This document shows, in pieces, positions 10,254 through 21,600 of a stretch of 33,056 bases of DNA. The translations under genes were made by a program, and so were the position numbers. The notes beneath the pieces were generated by a model that did not search any database, had not been told where the DNA came from, and worked only from the letters and a program-made list of their open reading frames with translations. Position 1 is the first letter of the stretch; each line of letters opens with the position of its first letter. Where the stretch lies: NCBI GenBank assembly GCA_958430865.1, contig CAUDNR010000646.1:14421-47476 (forward strand). Direction: 5' to 3'. The stretch is from Entrophospora sp. SA101. Taxonomy: Eukaryota > Glomeromycota > Glomeromycetes > Entrophosporales > Entrophosporaceae.

Positions 10254-10701
10254 TTATAAAGAAAAAAAATAACACTTATTCTGATTATATCGTTTATTTT
10301 TTGAAATTATAAAATTTAAAAATTTTTTTTTTTTGTAATGAAATTTTGGTAGTATCAATTAATTAAATAAATTAATATTTACTCACTATGTATATGGGGC
10401 ACGCTGCAATAAAACCAGACAAATCGAACTTTTTATTGGGTGTTGTAGATCAAAAAAAAACGGAAATGTAAAAAAAAAAGATTTTCATTTTTATTATTAT
10501 TATTATTATTGATACAGTGCGGATCATCTATACTCAAAAGTTAAAAAAAATTGGTTAATTAAAAGGAATTTCGCGCCCAAACACCCATATTTGTTTGATT
10601 GGCCAATTTCAAATCAAAAAAAAAAATTGTCTTGTGCATTAATTATAGTTACTTTTTTAATAACGTTAGTCCTTTAAATCCAATGAATTATCATTCATGT
10701 A
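10254..10701. other. AT-rich intergenic with a possible second transposon end
   Basis: No coding frame. At 10515 a TA dinucleotide is followed by cagtgcggatcatctatact, which resembles the start of a TA-inserting (Tc1/mariner/pogo) element, but no partner end was found. Confidence 0.3.
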
Positions 10702-11997
10702 CAGTCGAACCCTCGTTTCAACGGATTTTTGTTTCAACGGATTTTTGGTTTTACCCCTTGATTTTATTAATTAAATATAAAAAATTCTCGTTTCAACGGA
10801 TTTTATATTTAAATCGCGTTTCAACGGACAACGGATTTTTTGGTAGTATTTTAGTAATAGTAACAAGTACTAATCGCGTTACAACGGATTCACGTGATAT
10901 AGATTTTATAAAAAAAAAACACTATGTTAAGATTAATTCATTGCTAAATAATAATATGAATAATTCTCACATTACTATTATAATTACTAAATAATAATAT
11001 TAATCATATTTCTAAATAATGATTTTGCTCCACCACGTAAATCAAAACTTGTGGTTTCATGCACTAATAATTCTTCAAATAAAATTATTTATTTTTTATC
11101 CAAAATGTAACCTTAATCTTGTTTTAATTAAAGATTCAAGTCTCTTCTAAATGTATAAAATAAAGGCAAAATTTTCTTTATTGATTTTTTTAAAATTGAT
11201 AAAAAATAAATATCTTCTAATACTACATAATTAATGGTTTCTTTAATTTCTTTAAATTCTACAAAATTATAAATGTCTCTTCCACAAAATGTATAAATAT
11301 TACTGTTGAGTTATGTTTGTTGAAACGAACCAATCTCGACCAAAGGATATTGAATTAGCACAAACCAAGTTGGTGATATATTGAAAGAGTGTAATAGATG
11401 TACCCAAATTCTCATTTTAAAAAAGCATATACTTCTCCTGTTACTAAATGTTGAAGATGCTTTAATTTTATGATCCAGAAAGCACGTGAATGTAATGTAA
11501 CGATTACAGGTAGCGTTATTCAATAAAATTTGCAGAATTATTAGACAACAATACCTTTGAAGCATTGTCTGCTTGGTTTGATAAATTCAAGTAGAAAAAG
11601 AATAAACACGGGGAATCTAAAATGTACCTATCTAACAGATTCCTGGAACGAGAGAAGAATTGAAAGATATTCATAAAAATCGTAGAAATTTAATCGTAAT
11701 GAGATAGATCTTTATTGGAAAATGAAACCAACTCATGGATTATCAACAGCCTCCATTCCAGGCTTAAAATCGAATTGTAGCACAAATGGTACTGAAAAGC
11801 TATTTCCTTTATTGGAACAGTAAAGCATGGATAAAATGCGCACTGCATATAAGAAAATATCAATATTATTACATATTTTAACGGATAATTCAACAAATGT
11901 AAAAATTCATCACTTGCCTCTAAACATAATCGCGCACCTGCAACCATGCAATATCATTGTTTTTTAGGGCATGTATTAAATTATTTAATTGATATTA
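10702..11997 (+). mobile_element. Decayed pogo/Tigger-like DNA transposon, cut by the assembly gap
   Basis: The left end is TA followed by cagtcgaaccctcgtttcaa (10700 onwards), typical of pogo-like TA target sites and CAGT termini. Behind it the motif tttcaacgga recurs at about 10716, 10732, 10791 and 10819, with a variant at 10879, looking like subterminal transposase-binding repeats. Transposase remnants follow downstream to the gap. The right terminal inverted repeat was not found; it may be in the unsequenced N gap. Confidence 0.7.
11525..11997 (+). pseudogene. Pogo-like transposase (CENP-B-type HTH + DDE_1) pseudogene
   Basis: Plus-strand pieces in shifting frames resemble the pogo/Tigger transposase family. 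Near 11526-11590, KFAELLDNNTFEALSAWFDK followed by FK and a stop matches the CENP-B-type HTH (KAxxFAxxL, then WLxRFK). At 11707-11820, DLYWKMKPTHGLSTASIPGL, then TNGTEKLFPLL, matches the start of the DDE_1 catalytic domain. A frameshift and stop at about 11821 precede VKHG. At about 11884-11960, DNSTNVKIHHLP then AHLQPCN matches the DDE_1 block with the second Asp and the LP-N-AHLQP motif. Several stops and at least one frameshift make it inactive. Confidence 0.65.
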
Positions 11998-12007
11998 NNN
12001 NNNNNNN
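11998..12007. other. Assembly gap (10 N)
   Basis: Ten N bases join two pieces of sequence. A fixed 10-N run usually marks a join of unknown size. It lies between the two inverted-repeat arms, so each arm sits in a different contiguous piece. Confidence 0.98.
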
Positions 12008-12598
12008 TTGGTATTTATTTGAGAGTTAATTGTTATTTTCTTTTTTTATTTAAGAGAATTGTTTTGAAAGTAAGTTACTTATACATTTTGATTAATTAGA
12101 GAACATTATTTCTTGATTTTTTAATGATGCATTTAAAAAACAAAAAGGATTTTTAAACAACAATAACAGATATAATTATAAAGTGATGTATACAATTTAA
12201 AAAATGTATTTAAAATATATTTCTTTATATTTATATTTATATTTATATACATTTATATTTATATTTATATTTATATATTTACATTTTATTTTTATTTTTA
12301 TTTTCAAAATTCATATATTCATTCATATTCATGTCACCAATTTATTTAATTATAGGAAATTTCAGAGATATATATATATACAGTATTATATAATGGATAA
12401 CAAATCATGATCAAAGGTAAAATGTTGATTTGATGAAGTCAATGAAAAGTTGAAAAGTAAATGATATATTAGACTGTATAACAAAAACCAAGCCTGTGTA
12501 TTAAAAACATTCAATAAAGAAATACTATATTAATTCTTTTATTTATTATAAACATTTTATTTTTATCAATTTGGAACTAAATTTACTTCCCTCCGATA
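12008..12598. repeat. AT-rich spacer with (TTTATA)n-type tandem repeats
   Basis: From about 12226 to 12310 the sequence is built of TTTATA/TTTATT units, which read as Phe/Ile/Tyr low-complexity on the plus strand. No gene was recognised. Confidence 0.6.
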
Positions 12599-12920
12599 TT
12601 AATATTTGTTTTTCAAATTTGCATAACGATCTTCAAGCCAATAAAATTTAATTTTTGCAGCATAGTAGAAATTTGAAATGTACACTAATTTTTTATATTG
12701 TGCAACAATACACAGCAAACATTCTGGCAATAAAAAGTAAGTGATAAACTGGATTTGAATTGGATCTGAACTTGATCTCCAATTTAGAGAGGTAACAACT
12801 ATATACCGGATAAGTTTCAGAAGCAATATAACGTTTCATGTAACAACAAACTTCCACTATGCTAATTTTTGCGTGATATCTGGAGGGGAGATCGTCACAT
12901 AATTTAGCCAATGAAATCAA
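12599..12920 (-). other. Unrecognised decayed coding remnant
   Basis: Two overlapping minus-strand frames (12693-12920 and 12599-12826) each contain residues of ordinary complexity, e.g. MISLAKLCDDLPSRYHAKIS and later VAQYKKLVYISNFYYAAKIK. This is better composition than the surrounding AT-rich DNA and fits one gene broken by a frameshift. No family was recognised. The stretch from here to 13162 shows no other gene. Confidence 0.2.
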
Positions 12921-13726
12921 ATGTCCACTATGCTATCTCCTGCTGACACAAAAACTTTATTATGAATTATCACGTTGTGCATAATAAAAAACATTAGTAT
13001 AATCTATAATTTTTTATTTTATTAAGAAGGTATACACCCATTTTCTACCTGTCAAACACAATTTTTGAATCGACTCAGGATTATGGGTAGAAAAACATAC
13101 TATTAAAATAAATTCACTTATTATGATTTACTTGAGGAAAGTAATAAAAACTATTTATTTAGTTATTTTATTTGTTTTTTAGCAATTGCTACCTTATGCT
13201 GTCTGGAATACCTACTAATCCAATTTTCAATTGTACTTAATTTTAGTATGTCAATTACTTCCAACTCACCTATTTCCATGTTTTTTTTCAATTATTCAAG
13301 CATTTCTTTAGGTGTATATCGTTCACTTTTACATGGATCGCCTGTATGAAAAAAGGTTTTTAATAACTCAACTACTTTATCAGGCATATGTTTTCCACCA
13401 CCTTTCTTTCCAAATTCCTGATTTTCTTTCAAAGCCCAGCCAGGTGGGAAGTAATTTCTATATAAATAAATGGATGCATAAATAAATCATTAGGGTTTCA
13501 ACACAAGAATTTTATCAAATTTCCCAAATACCTTGTTACTATATGTTTTTCAGCATTATCAAACTGTTCTTCTATAATAGATAAGTCTTTTTTTTTTCTT
13601 GATTGTGAACTATCTATATCATCTTTATCATCCATTATTACATCTAAGTCCATTTTTTCCTTTGCTTCTAGATAAAAACATATAATTAGCTAAGTTTTTA
13701 GGTATTTAGAAAAATAATTTTATTAC

Positions 13727-13879
13727 CTTCTATTTTATTATCTGTTTCAAATTCAATGTTTGCTCTTAAAAGTGCAACTAAATCTGATCGATTATTTTTT
13801 TCATCATAATTTAGGCCTCTTTGATCCAACATTTTTTTAATATCATCTTTCTTTAATTTATCCAATCCCATACCTGGTT
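13727..13879 (-). pseudogene. SAP-like DNA-binding exon of the transposase-like gene
   Basis: A short exon encoding PGMGLDKLKKDDIKKMLDQR, then GLNYDEKNNRSDLVALLRAN, matching the SAP pattern (helix, G-L-x, then K/R-x-D-L-V-x-x-L). SAP motifs bind AT-rich DNA. It is followed by an acidic/Lys-rich linker exon. Confidence 0.55.
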
Positions 13880-14447
13880 CTAAAAAATAAGTGGTAATTT
13901 GAGACATAGATTTTAATAATGATGTATTTTAATATATTTGAATATGGAAAATAAAAACTTTTTTTTATTTATTGTTTTATTTAGAAGAAATTACTAATTC
14001 AAACCTGTTGATGGCGTTGGTGTTATCCATTGAGCCTGGGAGTCAGTATGTGTGGAAATTTGAGGATTTGGCCTATGTTGTTCGCCTCCCTTCATTGATT
14101 TACGAATGTTTTCAGGAGAGAAATCATTCCATTTTCCAAAATTTGGAAGAGCTCTACCACGAACAAAACCAGAAAACTCTCCTTCAACTGGCCATTGGAA
14201 TTCAAACCAATTTGAAATTCCAGGAATTATAGGTTTTTTTTCTTCTTTGTGCTTACAATCAGGCTCAATATTTGCAATTGATGTTCCATTAATCTCTTTG
14301 GCAGCTTCTACTATATCTTGTCCTTCAGATATATTATGTCCAAGCCTAACATATCTTTTAATTGCATGTGATACCTGTGGAATTAAGGGAAAGATAAGTA
14401 ATTAATTTTATTTATAATAAATTTATTATTAGCAATTAATTATAAAC

Positions 14448-15185
14448 CTGAGCATGATGTGAATCTATCGTTGTTTTGGCTTCCCCTGCTTCCAAAAAGG
14501 TCCAACTATGAACATCCACCTCATACCAAATTTTCCAATTTGCAATCATAGCCATCAATTCGGAGCAATGATAATGTGCACCATTATCAGATAGAATTTT
14601 TATCCATTTTGGTTTTTTTTCAAGGGTGTTAAATACAACTTCAAAACATGAGGCAGTAAACCAAGCATCTTGGGCTGTATCTGAGGACCAGTGATCAAAA
14701 GCTTGAATTTCTAAATCATTGTTATGTTTGGTGTAAACTAACATTGAATGTAGAGTCCATCCAGATTTCCCATAAAAATCAGATTTTGCTTCACAAGCTG
14801 ACTGTGGTAAAATCTTCATTTTATAATCAACTACAATGATTGCACCCTCCTCATCAAGAGGAAGCAAGTTAGCATTAAATTGAGCATTAAGGTATGTCTT
14901 TCTTGTCTGGTGTGACCAATAATATTGAAGCTTATTTCTGTTATTAATAATTTGTTCTAAATCATTTGGCATAACCTGCATTAGTTGATGAAACCATTTT
15001 GATATCTTATTGCATTGGTTACAGTTAGAAATATGGGGATTGGCATATTGTCCAAAAGCATATGGAAGACAATGCTCAAGACATTCAACATGATAAGTAT
15101 TTCCTAGGCAATCCACTTCAAGTTCTTTTTCATATTCACATTTTAAATGACGTTGGATTGATTCAAGTTCTGCAATTAATTGATT
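14448..15185 (-). pseudogene. DDE-like catalytic exon of the broken transposase-like gene
   Basis: Longest conserved exon of the gene, 246 codons without a stop, flanked by an acceptor (ttgttag) and a donor (cag/gttta). It begins with a coiled segment (AELESIQRHLKCEYEKELE). A Cys/His cluster follows (HVECLEHCL, then CNQC). The integrase-like fold has three acidic positions: the Asp of VVDYKMK, the Asp of LSDNGAHYH and the Glu of FLEAGEAKTT. The spacing and the SDNG motif are characteristic of RNase-H-fold transposases and integrases. This exon keeps its catalytic residues although the gene has stops in other exons. Confidence 0.65.
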
Positions 15186-17773
15186 CTAACAATATATGAA
15201 ATTATTTCAGTATTTAATTGTTAAATATAACTATTATAAAGCATTTACTCACCTGATGATCTTTTTCATTTATTCTCCCTGATATTAGGATTTTCACATC
15301 ATCAAATACACCATACCCATACTCAAAACAAATGCCACACAAACCTCCCATATCTTCCTTATATACAAAAGAACCATCATTCAAGCGTTTTAAAAATGAT
15401 GTCCTTTTCATTCCAGATGGATGTAGTTCAAAGTATTTTCTCCACAATGTTTCTTTTTGATCTTTCAAATATTTTACAGGATCACCAGTTTTTTCATTTA
15501 CTCTATAAGAACTTAAATTGACAATATTTTTGTCAGCAAAAAAAATTTCAAATTGTCTTTTAGCTTCTTCAGTAATTCGAACTCTTGTAATTATTGGTTT
15601 TTCAACTCCTGCACATCCTGGACCATTAACTTTGGAATGCAATCTTGCTTTGGATATTGTTTTAGATGACACCTATTTTATTCAGAGAAGTATAAATTGT
15701 TGCAATTTAATCATTAATGGCATTACTATCAATAAGAATGTTATGATGTTTATGTACATCTTAATGAACTTAATAGATTTTGAGACTAATGATGATTTTT
15801 TTTTTTAATGAAATAACAAGGATTCAATTTAAAATTCAATGGAAAAACAATTTTATTGGATATACTTTATTGTAAATAATCAACATCAAAGTATGATGTT
15901 ATTAAACAATATTTAATCTTAATGATATTACTCAAAATTTTAAATCAAAAATTATTTCTAATAAAAAATTATCATCTAGATTATAAAATCTGAGGAATTT
16001 AAATATTTTGGAGAACTCTTTAATTATAACAACCATCATTAATTCATTAATCCATTGGGCCATCAACATTGTTCAATGTCACCATTGATACAAAGCAATG
16101 ATGAAATGTAGTTCAAATATGCATATTAAAATAAACTTACCTTGAGTTTTCTTTGAAGTTCTTCGTATTGAAATTCGCTTGCAATTATTGACAATATTCT
16201 TATTTTACCATCATAGCCTGTTTTGTTTTGTTCCAATGATTTATTAAAACATTCCCAAAAAATATCAGCTATAGTGAAATCTATTTTTTTTTTCACATTC
16301 AAAAAGCCATTACTATTTAAAACCTCCAAGGTATCTTGATCAACTGATGGATCAAAGCTTCGAGACCAAAATTCATGCTTAAATTCATCAAAAAATTTTG
16401 TATTAGTTCAAATCAATGATAAAATATTTTTAATTTTAAGATGATTTTAAATCCTGGCTCAAGATGATTTTGCATTAGTTTTTTAAGAAATTGATTCCAG
16501 TGAAAATGAAGAAATTAAAAATACTCATGCAAATCTTGAAAATTATGAATTTAGAATAAAAAACTGAATAAAAATTACCTCTAACTTGTCTATTGAAACT
16601 GGTGTGATTTCTGTACATCTGGTAGCCCTCAACATTGCACGCCATGCTCTCATTTCACGTTCACTAAATTCATGATTGTATGGATATAAATTTTTTAATT
16701 TTCCATGCAGTTCAATAATTGTGCTTTTTTGATCTAGCCAAGATTGAAAAACTCTTCTCCAGTCAATATTAGGAATTCTTTTTTTCAAATTATAATTGAA
16801 AATAGCATCCATAATTTTTTTGTTATTCCAAGATATAGGTGTGCATTTAGGAATTTTACCAATTTATATATTTTGTTTGGTCATTGGATGTTCCAACCCA
16901 AACAACTACATTCCAGTGAATTTTTTATAAATCTTTGTATTTTCCCATACTTCTGATGGTGTAGATCCAAAGAAAAACACTGGTGATTCAATATTATCCA
17001 CATATATAGAAATTTTGCAATGATCATATTCAACAGTTTGAATAAACAAAGCACGTGTTCTATTATATTCACCTATAAATGAAGAAGTATAATCAATTTT
17101 GACACCAAAATCACTCTCTTCTCCCATGCCAATATCTATAATATATATTAAAAATTTGTCAAACTTTATAGCAAAGGGTTGAAAATCTATATCCTTCAGT
17201 GAAGCTTCCAATATTTCTTTGTTATCCCAACCTAAAACCAAAGGACCAGAAAAATTTGTATTTGAATTAGGATTTAGCCTTTTATATAAGCTTGTTATTG
17301 CATTACTAGGTGCTTCTTCTATATCACTAAACTTGCACCCAGAACGACATCTATATCCTGGTAGTAAATTACTAGTTTCATTGCCTTCAGTAATGCATGT
17401 ATAGTATTGTCTGCCATTTTGTTCTATGCTAGTTTCCCAACCAACTCTCCTTGGATAAAGTAACGCACCTTCTTCTGGTTTACTTTTACTCTTCATAACC
17501 CACCAATCTCTTGAGTTTACACCATAATGCAAGTGTGGCTTTATTTGGCCTATTGAAATGAGATTTATAGTTAATTTGGGACGGTTAGTCATTTTAAAAT
17601 TTTTAAAATTAAAATCGGCTCAATATTATTTATACTAATTAATTTTATTATGTTTATTATCCCCGCATTTTACTATTAAAATGTATGTCGATCCTTTCCG
17701 TCTATCACGAATTGCGAATTAATGTGTACGCGTCGATCAAATACAAACTTCTTTTATTTAATTTTTTTAAAAA

Positions 17774-18999
17774 ATGTCTTCAGGAAATAAAAGAAGAAGA
17801 CAAGAAACTGAAACGAGGAATGATATGTAAGTGTTTTAAGGATGGTGGTAGTGGTTATCGCCCGCCACTTGTCGTTACTCTAGTTTCATTAATACATTTA
17901 ACAAATATATTATACATTTAACCAATATATTAGAGAAAAAAGAACAAAAGTCAGTCAAAATGACTTGATAAAATTTGATAGAGCCAAGGAACTCAATAAA
18001 CATTTGGAAAAAATCCGCTGTGATTACACACAGGATTTAAAAAGTGAACTCAAATTAGTTCGTCAACGTGCCACTGCTCTATATCTTATTGACAAGCTCG
18101 CATTAAGAGCAGGAAATAAGAAAACTGGCAAGGGAGCAGATACTGTGGGTTGTTGTTCCCTCAGATGTGAACATATTACTTTGGCACCACCAAGGACAGT
18201 TGAGTTTGATTTCTTAGGTAAAAATTCAATAAGATATGTAAACTCAGTAGAAGTAATAGAACAAGTTTTCGAAAACCTTGAAATATTTATGAAGGATAAG
18301 GAACCCAGTGAAGAGTTATTTGACAGATTAATGGTACAAAATACAAGATTTAAATTTAATCAATCACATATATGTGTGTGTGTTTGTGTTTGTTCTATTA
18401 ATAAATTCAAATTTTCTTTAAAAATTCATTTAGACTCAAGATTTGAATAGTTATTTGTCTGAATACATGAAAGGGCTAACCATCAAAGTATTTCGTACAT
18501 ACAATGCATCTTGTACCTTCCAAATTGAGCTAATGAAAGGGATGGAGAATGCTACTACTGTAATGGAGAAAATAGCAGCATATAAAAAAGCAAACAGACA
18601 GGTTGCTATTTTATGTAACCATCAACATTCCATCAGCAAAGATCATGATAATCAAATCAATAGAATTGACAATAAGGTAATTTTTTTTTTATCATGATTA
18701 TTGTTAATTTCTTAAATAAATTCACATGTATGTATTCTTTAATATGTTAGATCCATGCTTTGAAATACCAAAGAAATAAATGTAAAATGGAATTGTTGAG
18801 TCTTGTCCCCAGATTAAAAAAGAAAGAGCCTCAACTATTTGAACCAGAATCAGACATGGAAGAGGAATGGATAATTGAGCATGAGAAGCAATTGATGGAA
18901 AGGGAACATTTGGCAGTTGTAAAAAAATTTGAAAGAGATAATGAAAAGCTTACAGAAGAAGGAAAGTCACCTAAACCCAATGAGCATCACGAAAGGTAG
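17774..18999 (+). pseudogene. Topoisomerase IB fragment lacking the catalytic tyrosine
   Basis: Four exons join in phase (17774-17826, 17955-18333, 18434-18676, 18751-18999) into 307 residues: a basic N-terminus (MSSGNKRRRQETETRND) fused to part of eukaryotic DNA topoisomerase I. Present: LIDKLALRAGNKK with the active-site Lys (human K532), DTVGCCSLRCEHI, VEFDFLGKNSIRY, KVFRTYNAS with the active-site Arg (human R590), AILCNHQHS with the active-site His (H632), and the coiled-coil linker as far as KFERDNEKLTEEGKSP. Missing: the clamp and core subdomains I/II including the first active-site Arg (R488), and the whole C-terminal domain with the nucleophilic Tyr (Y723). It cannot relax DNA. Conserved frame and splice sites suggest recent loss or a retained truncated protein. 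No C-terminal exon was seen before the next gene. Confidence 0.75.
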
Positions 19000-19826
19000 C
19001 GCTCCCTACTAAAAATGGTTGACAAAATTATACATGACGAAATTCAATATTTATCATATTTATCATTATCACCAAGTATCTTTTGACGAAATTGACGAAA
19101 TGACGAAACTGACGAAATCGATTTAGCCAATCAAATCAGATACTTTGATACTTGCTGATAAATTTTAGTGACGTGATGGACGATTGATTTCTATATATTT
19201 CAGCCAATATTAATAATATATAACAACATGAATTAACAAAAAATAGTGATGGGAAAATTTCTGGTAATATGTAATTACCATATCAGCCGATTTGGTTTTT
19301 TGGGCCCTTCTTTCAAACTAGTGTTGGTCGCCAAAACTATTTTGAAGAGATGAAAGTCAAAACTAAAATTAAAAGTTATATGTCAAAACTAGTTTCAACT
19401 TATGGCAAAACCTTTTGACTTTTGTACGGTTGCGAAGCTCTCTAGTTTTGCTATAAATAACATCCCCATAATTTTTTTAAAAATGAAAATTTCAAATTTT
19501 GTGATGAGTGGTAAAAAATATGTAAATTCTGTTAAGTCAAAGTCACGTGATATGATCGATAAATTTCTCATTCAGTCATTATTTTTTGCTGATTTTGGTG
19601 AGATATCACCAATACTTTAGTTACATCGGTGACTAAAAGTCAAAAGTTTCATCATCATACAACCCACAGGTAAAAAAAATCAAATTTTCCTAGGTAAATA
19701 TATATATATACATATTAATATATTTTAAAAATTTTTGCGCACACTAAAACCTAAAAATTTTATTAGATCATCTTTCTATTGTAACCGATAATTTTGTTCC
19801 ACACCAAAATTCATAAATATTTCTTA
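19000..19826. other. Intergenic repeat-like region
   Basis: Holds four close copies of tgacgaaa at about 19083-19118 (with further copies upstream) and inverted segments such as ccttttgacttttg (19430) and aaaagtcaaaag (19635), possibly from a small non-autonomous element. One short ATG frame (19402-19620) has no recognisable content. Confidence 0.35.
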
Positions 19827-21131
19827 ATGTCTTTGAAATTAACAGCATTTCGTTTATTATCACCTACAATTGGTGGTATTCGTGGTAATTAATTTATTAA
19901 AATTCATTGATTTTTTTAGACATTTATTTATGTTGATTGGAATTCTTATCTTTATAAATAGGTTTTTCACAACGAACATTTTTTGCTTTCCGAATGAATC
20001 AATTTGTAAATTTACAAAGTAATTTCAAAAGGTTATCATCAGCTCATAATAGCAATAACATCAACAACATTAATAATAATACAACATCAAAATCACCAAC
20101 ATCGACAAAAAATATAATTTCAGTAAATAATACACAACAAACAGACCCATTTGTATTACAACCTGAAAGTAATACGCAATATAATTTCAATACATATAAA
20201 GTGGTTAAGGATTTGGAAGGTCAAGGGTTAACTAGAGGACAAGCAAACTCAATAATGAGATGCATGGAAGCAGTATTAATCAATAGGTTCGATAGCAATT
20301 AAATTTAAATTCTCTTAAAAAAATCATTATTATAATTATGGCTATTATTAGTATTATTTATTTACTACTTTATAATAGAAATTATTTGAAATTTTAGCCT
20401 CAAGATTAGATCAGAGTTATTATCCAAAGTAGAACTAGAAAATGTAAGGAATGGATATTGAACAGAATACGAGAGAAGGATAATGGGAAAGAATAATACG
20501 AAGGAAGAGATTCCATTCATTTCTTTCTCTATTCTTTCATGTCATTTAATAACAATTTCTATATCCTCAAATGTCACAAAATACAAATAGGAAACATATC
20601 ATTATAAAGCAGAATTAACAGATTTTCGGATAGAATTAGAAGTAAGTCGAAAGAAAAATCAAACGGCATTGATGGCAGAAATTGCTTCGATACAAAGAGA
20701 TGTTTCATCACTAGGACAAAAGCTTCAAGATGATATAGCAAATATGAATAGCAATATTCAAAATGATATTAATATGCGTAAAGATCAAGTAAGATCTCAA
20801 GAGAATAAAATGGCAATAGCTATCCAAGAAGTTAATAATAAATTCATTATTGCATCTGGTGATATAAGAACTAGAATTGAAGCTGTAAAATGGGAAATGA
20901 CTAGATTAGTATTTAGTAAGTAACATTAGTCAATTATTATTTATTATATTCTTATTTATAATTTACTAATGTAAATAAAATATTTAATAAATAGTGGGAG
21001 TATTTGGGATTTCGGTGGTTGGATTATTTATATGGTTTTTCTTATCAAATAGAAAATCAACAAAAAATTCAGCATCTTCACCTTCAACATCTGCTACCAC
21101 CACTACTGATAATGAAAATTTTAAACCTTAA
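19827..21131 (+). CDS. Mitochondrial DUF1640 / MCUR1-FMP32-like membrane protein
   Basis: Five exons (19827-19884, 19962-20286, 20398-20443, 20591-20915, 20995-21131) encode 296 residues. The N-terminus (MSLKLTAFRLLSPTIGG, then RGFSQRTFFAFR) is basic and hydroxylated without acids, as in a mitochondrial presequence. An Asn/Thr/Ser-rich linker follows, then the conserved head (YKVVKDLEGQGLTRGQANSI). A long coiled coil comes next (LIASIQRD-type heptads with LGQKLQDDIANMNS, MAIAIQEVNNKF, then DIRTRIEAVKWEMTRLVF), and finally one transmembrane helix (VFGISVVGLFIWFFL) near the C-terminus with a short polar tail. This order is that of the CCDC90/MCUR1/Fmp32 family of inner mitochondrial membrane proteins, linked to cytochrome oxidase assembly in yeast and calcium uniporter regulation in animals. 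It converges on the I78 gene with 80 bp between stops. Confidence 0.85.
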
Positions 21132-21211
21132 TAATTAAATTTCATCATTTATTTATTCTTGTTTATTTCCCAAATTCGGTGTGATAATTAATATAATTAC
21201 ATAACATATCT

Positions 21212-21600
21212 TTAACCAAATTTAACGTTAGTAACTTTATTTTCTTTATCAATATGAACGTTCAATCTATTTTCATAAATTTAAATATAAATTAGCATAA
21301 TCATATAATTATGTAATGTGTAAATGCTACTCCTTTCACTGACCTTTCAGGAACAAAATTCATGATGTAAAACGTATCTGGTCCTATAACACGGTGATTT
21401 TTAGGTAAATCTTCTATTTTAAAAACCTATTCATAATAATTGTGAGTTGAATGGTATGACCGACTATTGATAATATAACAATTATTAATAATAAAGTAAT
21501 TTACATTTGAATCGTCTGTAGCTGCAACTTCACCAGAAGAAACTAATTTCTTTCCAATTAATTTTTGATGCCATTCTTCGATTGAAGTACTTTCTGCCAT
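21212..21600 (-). CDS. Peptidase inhibitor I78-like small protein
   Basis: Three minus-strand exons (21505-21600, 21344-21426, 21212-21266) give 77 residues. MAESTSIEEWHQKLIGK is followed by the family core: FKIEDLPKNHRVIGPDTF, then MNFVPERLNVHIDKENKV and a final VKFG. This corresponds to the I78 signature (DLPxNxRVIxPGxxxTxDxxxxRLNVxxDxxxxIxxVxCG), whose members inhibit serine proteases such as trypsin/subtilisin types. The usual Cys pair near the ends is not seen here, so inhibition is not assured. An in-frame ATG 54 bases upstream (21654) would add a hydrophobic leader, MTLKFIRILFYFLLIILK, that could act as a signal peptide; the 21600 start would give a cytosolic form. The reading depends on correct splicing of two introns (73-78 bp). 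Confidence 0.75.

Larger units (their letters stand above)
13163..17592 (-). pseudogene. Multidomain transposase-like gene (DDE + SAP-like), three in-frame stops
   Basis: Eight minus-strand exons can be joined in phase: 17592-16579, about 16376-16141, 15672-15253, 15185-14448, 14374-14005, 13879-13727, 13667-13532, 13457-13163 (about 1120 codons). From the N-terminus: an unrecognised domain (starts MTNRPKLTINLISIGQIKP), a conserved block with WRRVFQSWLDQ and REMRAWRAMLRAT, a Cys-containing region (GGLCGICFEYG), then HxxxC and CxxC motifs. Next comes a DDE/RNase-H-like core with candidate acidic residues in IVVDYKMK, ILSDNGAHYH and FLEAGEAKTTIDSHH. Then a Trp-rich segment, a SAP-like helix pair (DDIKKMLDQRG, then RSDLVALLRAN) and a basic C-terminal domain ending near WISRYSRQHK. 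Nonsense codons at 16906-16908, 16864-16866 and 13292-13294 break it. The family appears to be a repeated Rhizophagus-type element; no terminal repeats were found. Confidence 0.7.

Noticed and set aside
10599..10994. 131-codon ORF with repeated FQRI/VSTD segments
   Set aside because: The peptide repeats come from the tttcaacgga boxes of the transposon end, which are terminal DNA motifs rather than coding sequence.
2657..12310. CRISPR-like or integrated array
   Set aside because: The tandem repeats are microsatellites with no unique spacers, in a eukaryotic genome.
12204..12410. 68-codon ORF rich in Phe, Ile and Tyr
   Set aside because: Direct translation of the TTTATA/TTTATT tandem repeat.
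17685..17921. 78-codon ORF upstream of the topoisomerase fragment
   Set aside because: Different frame from the MSSGNKRRR exon, which has a good donor and splices in phase to the topoisomerase homology.
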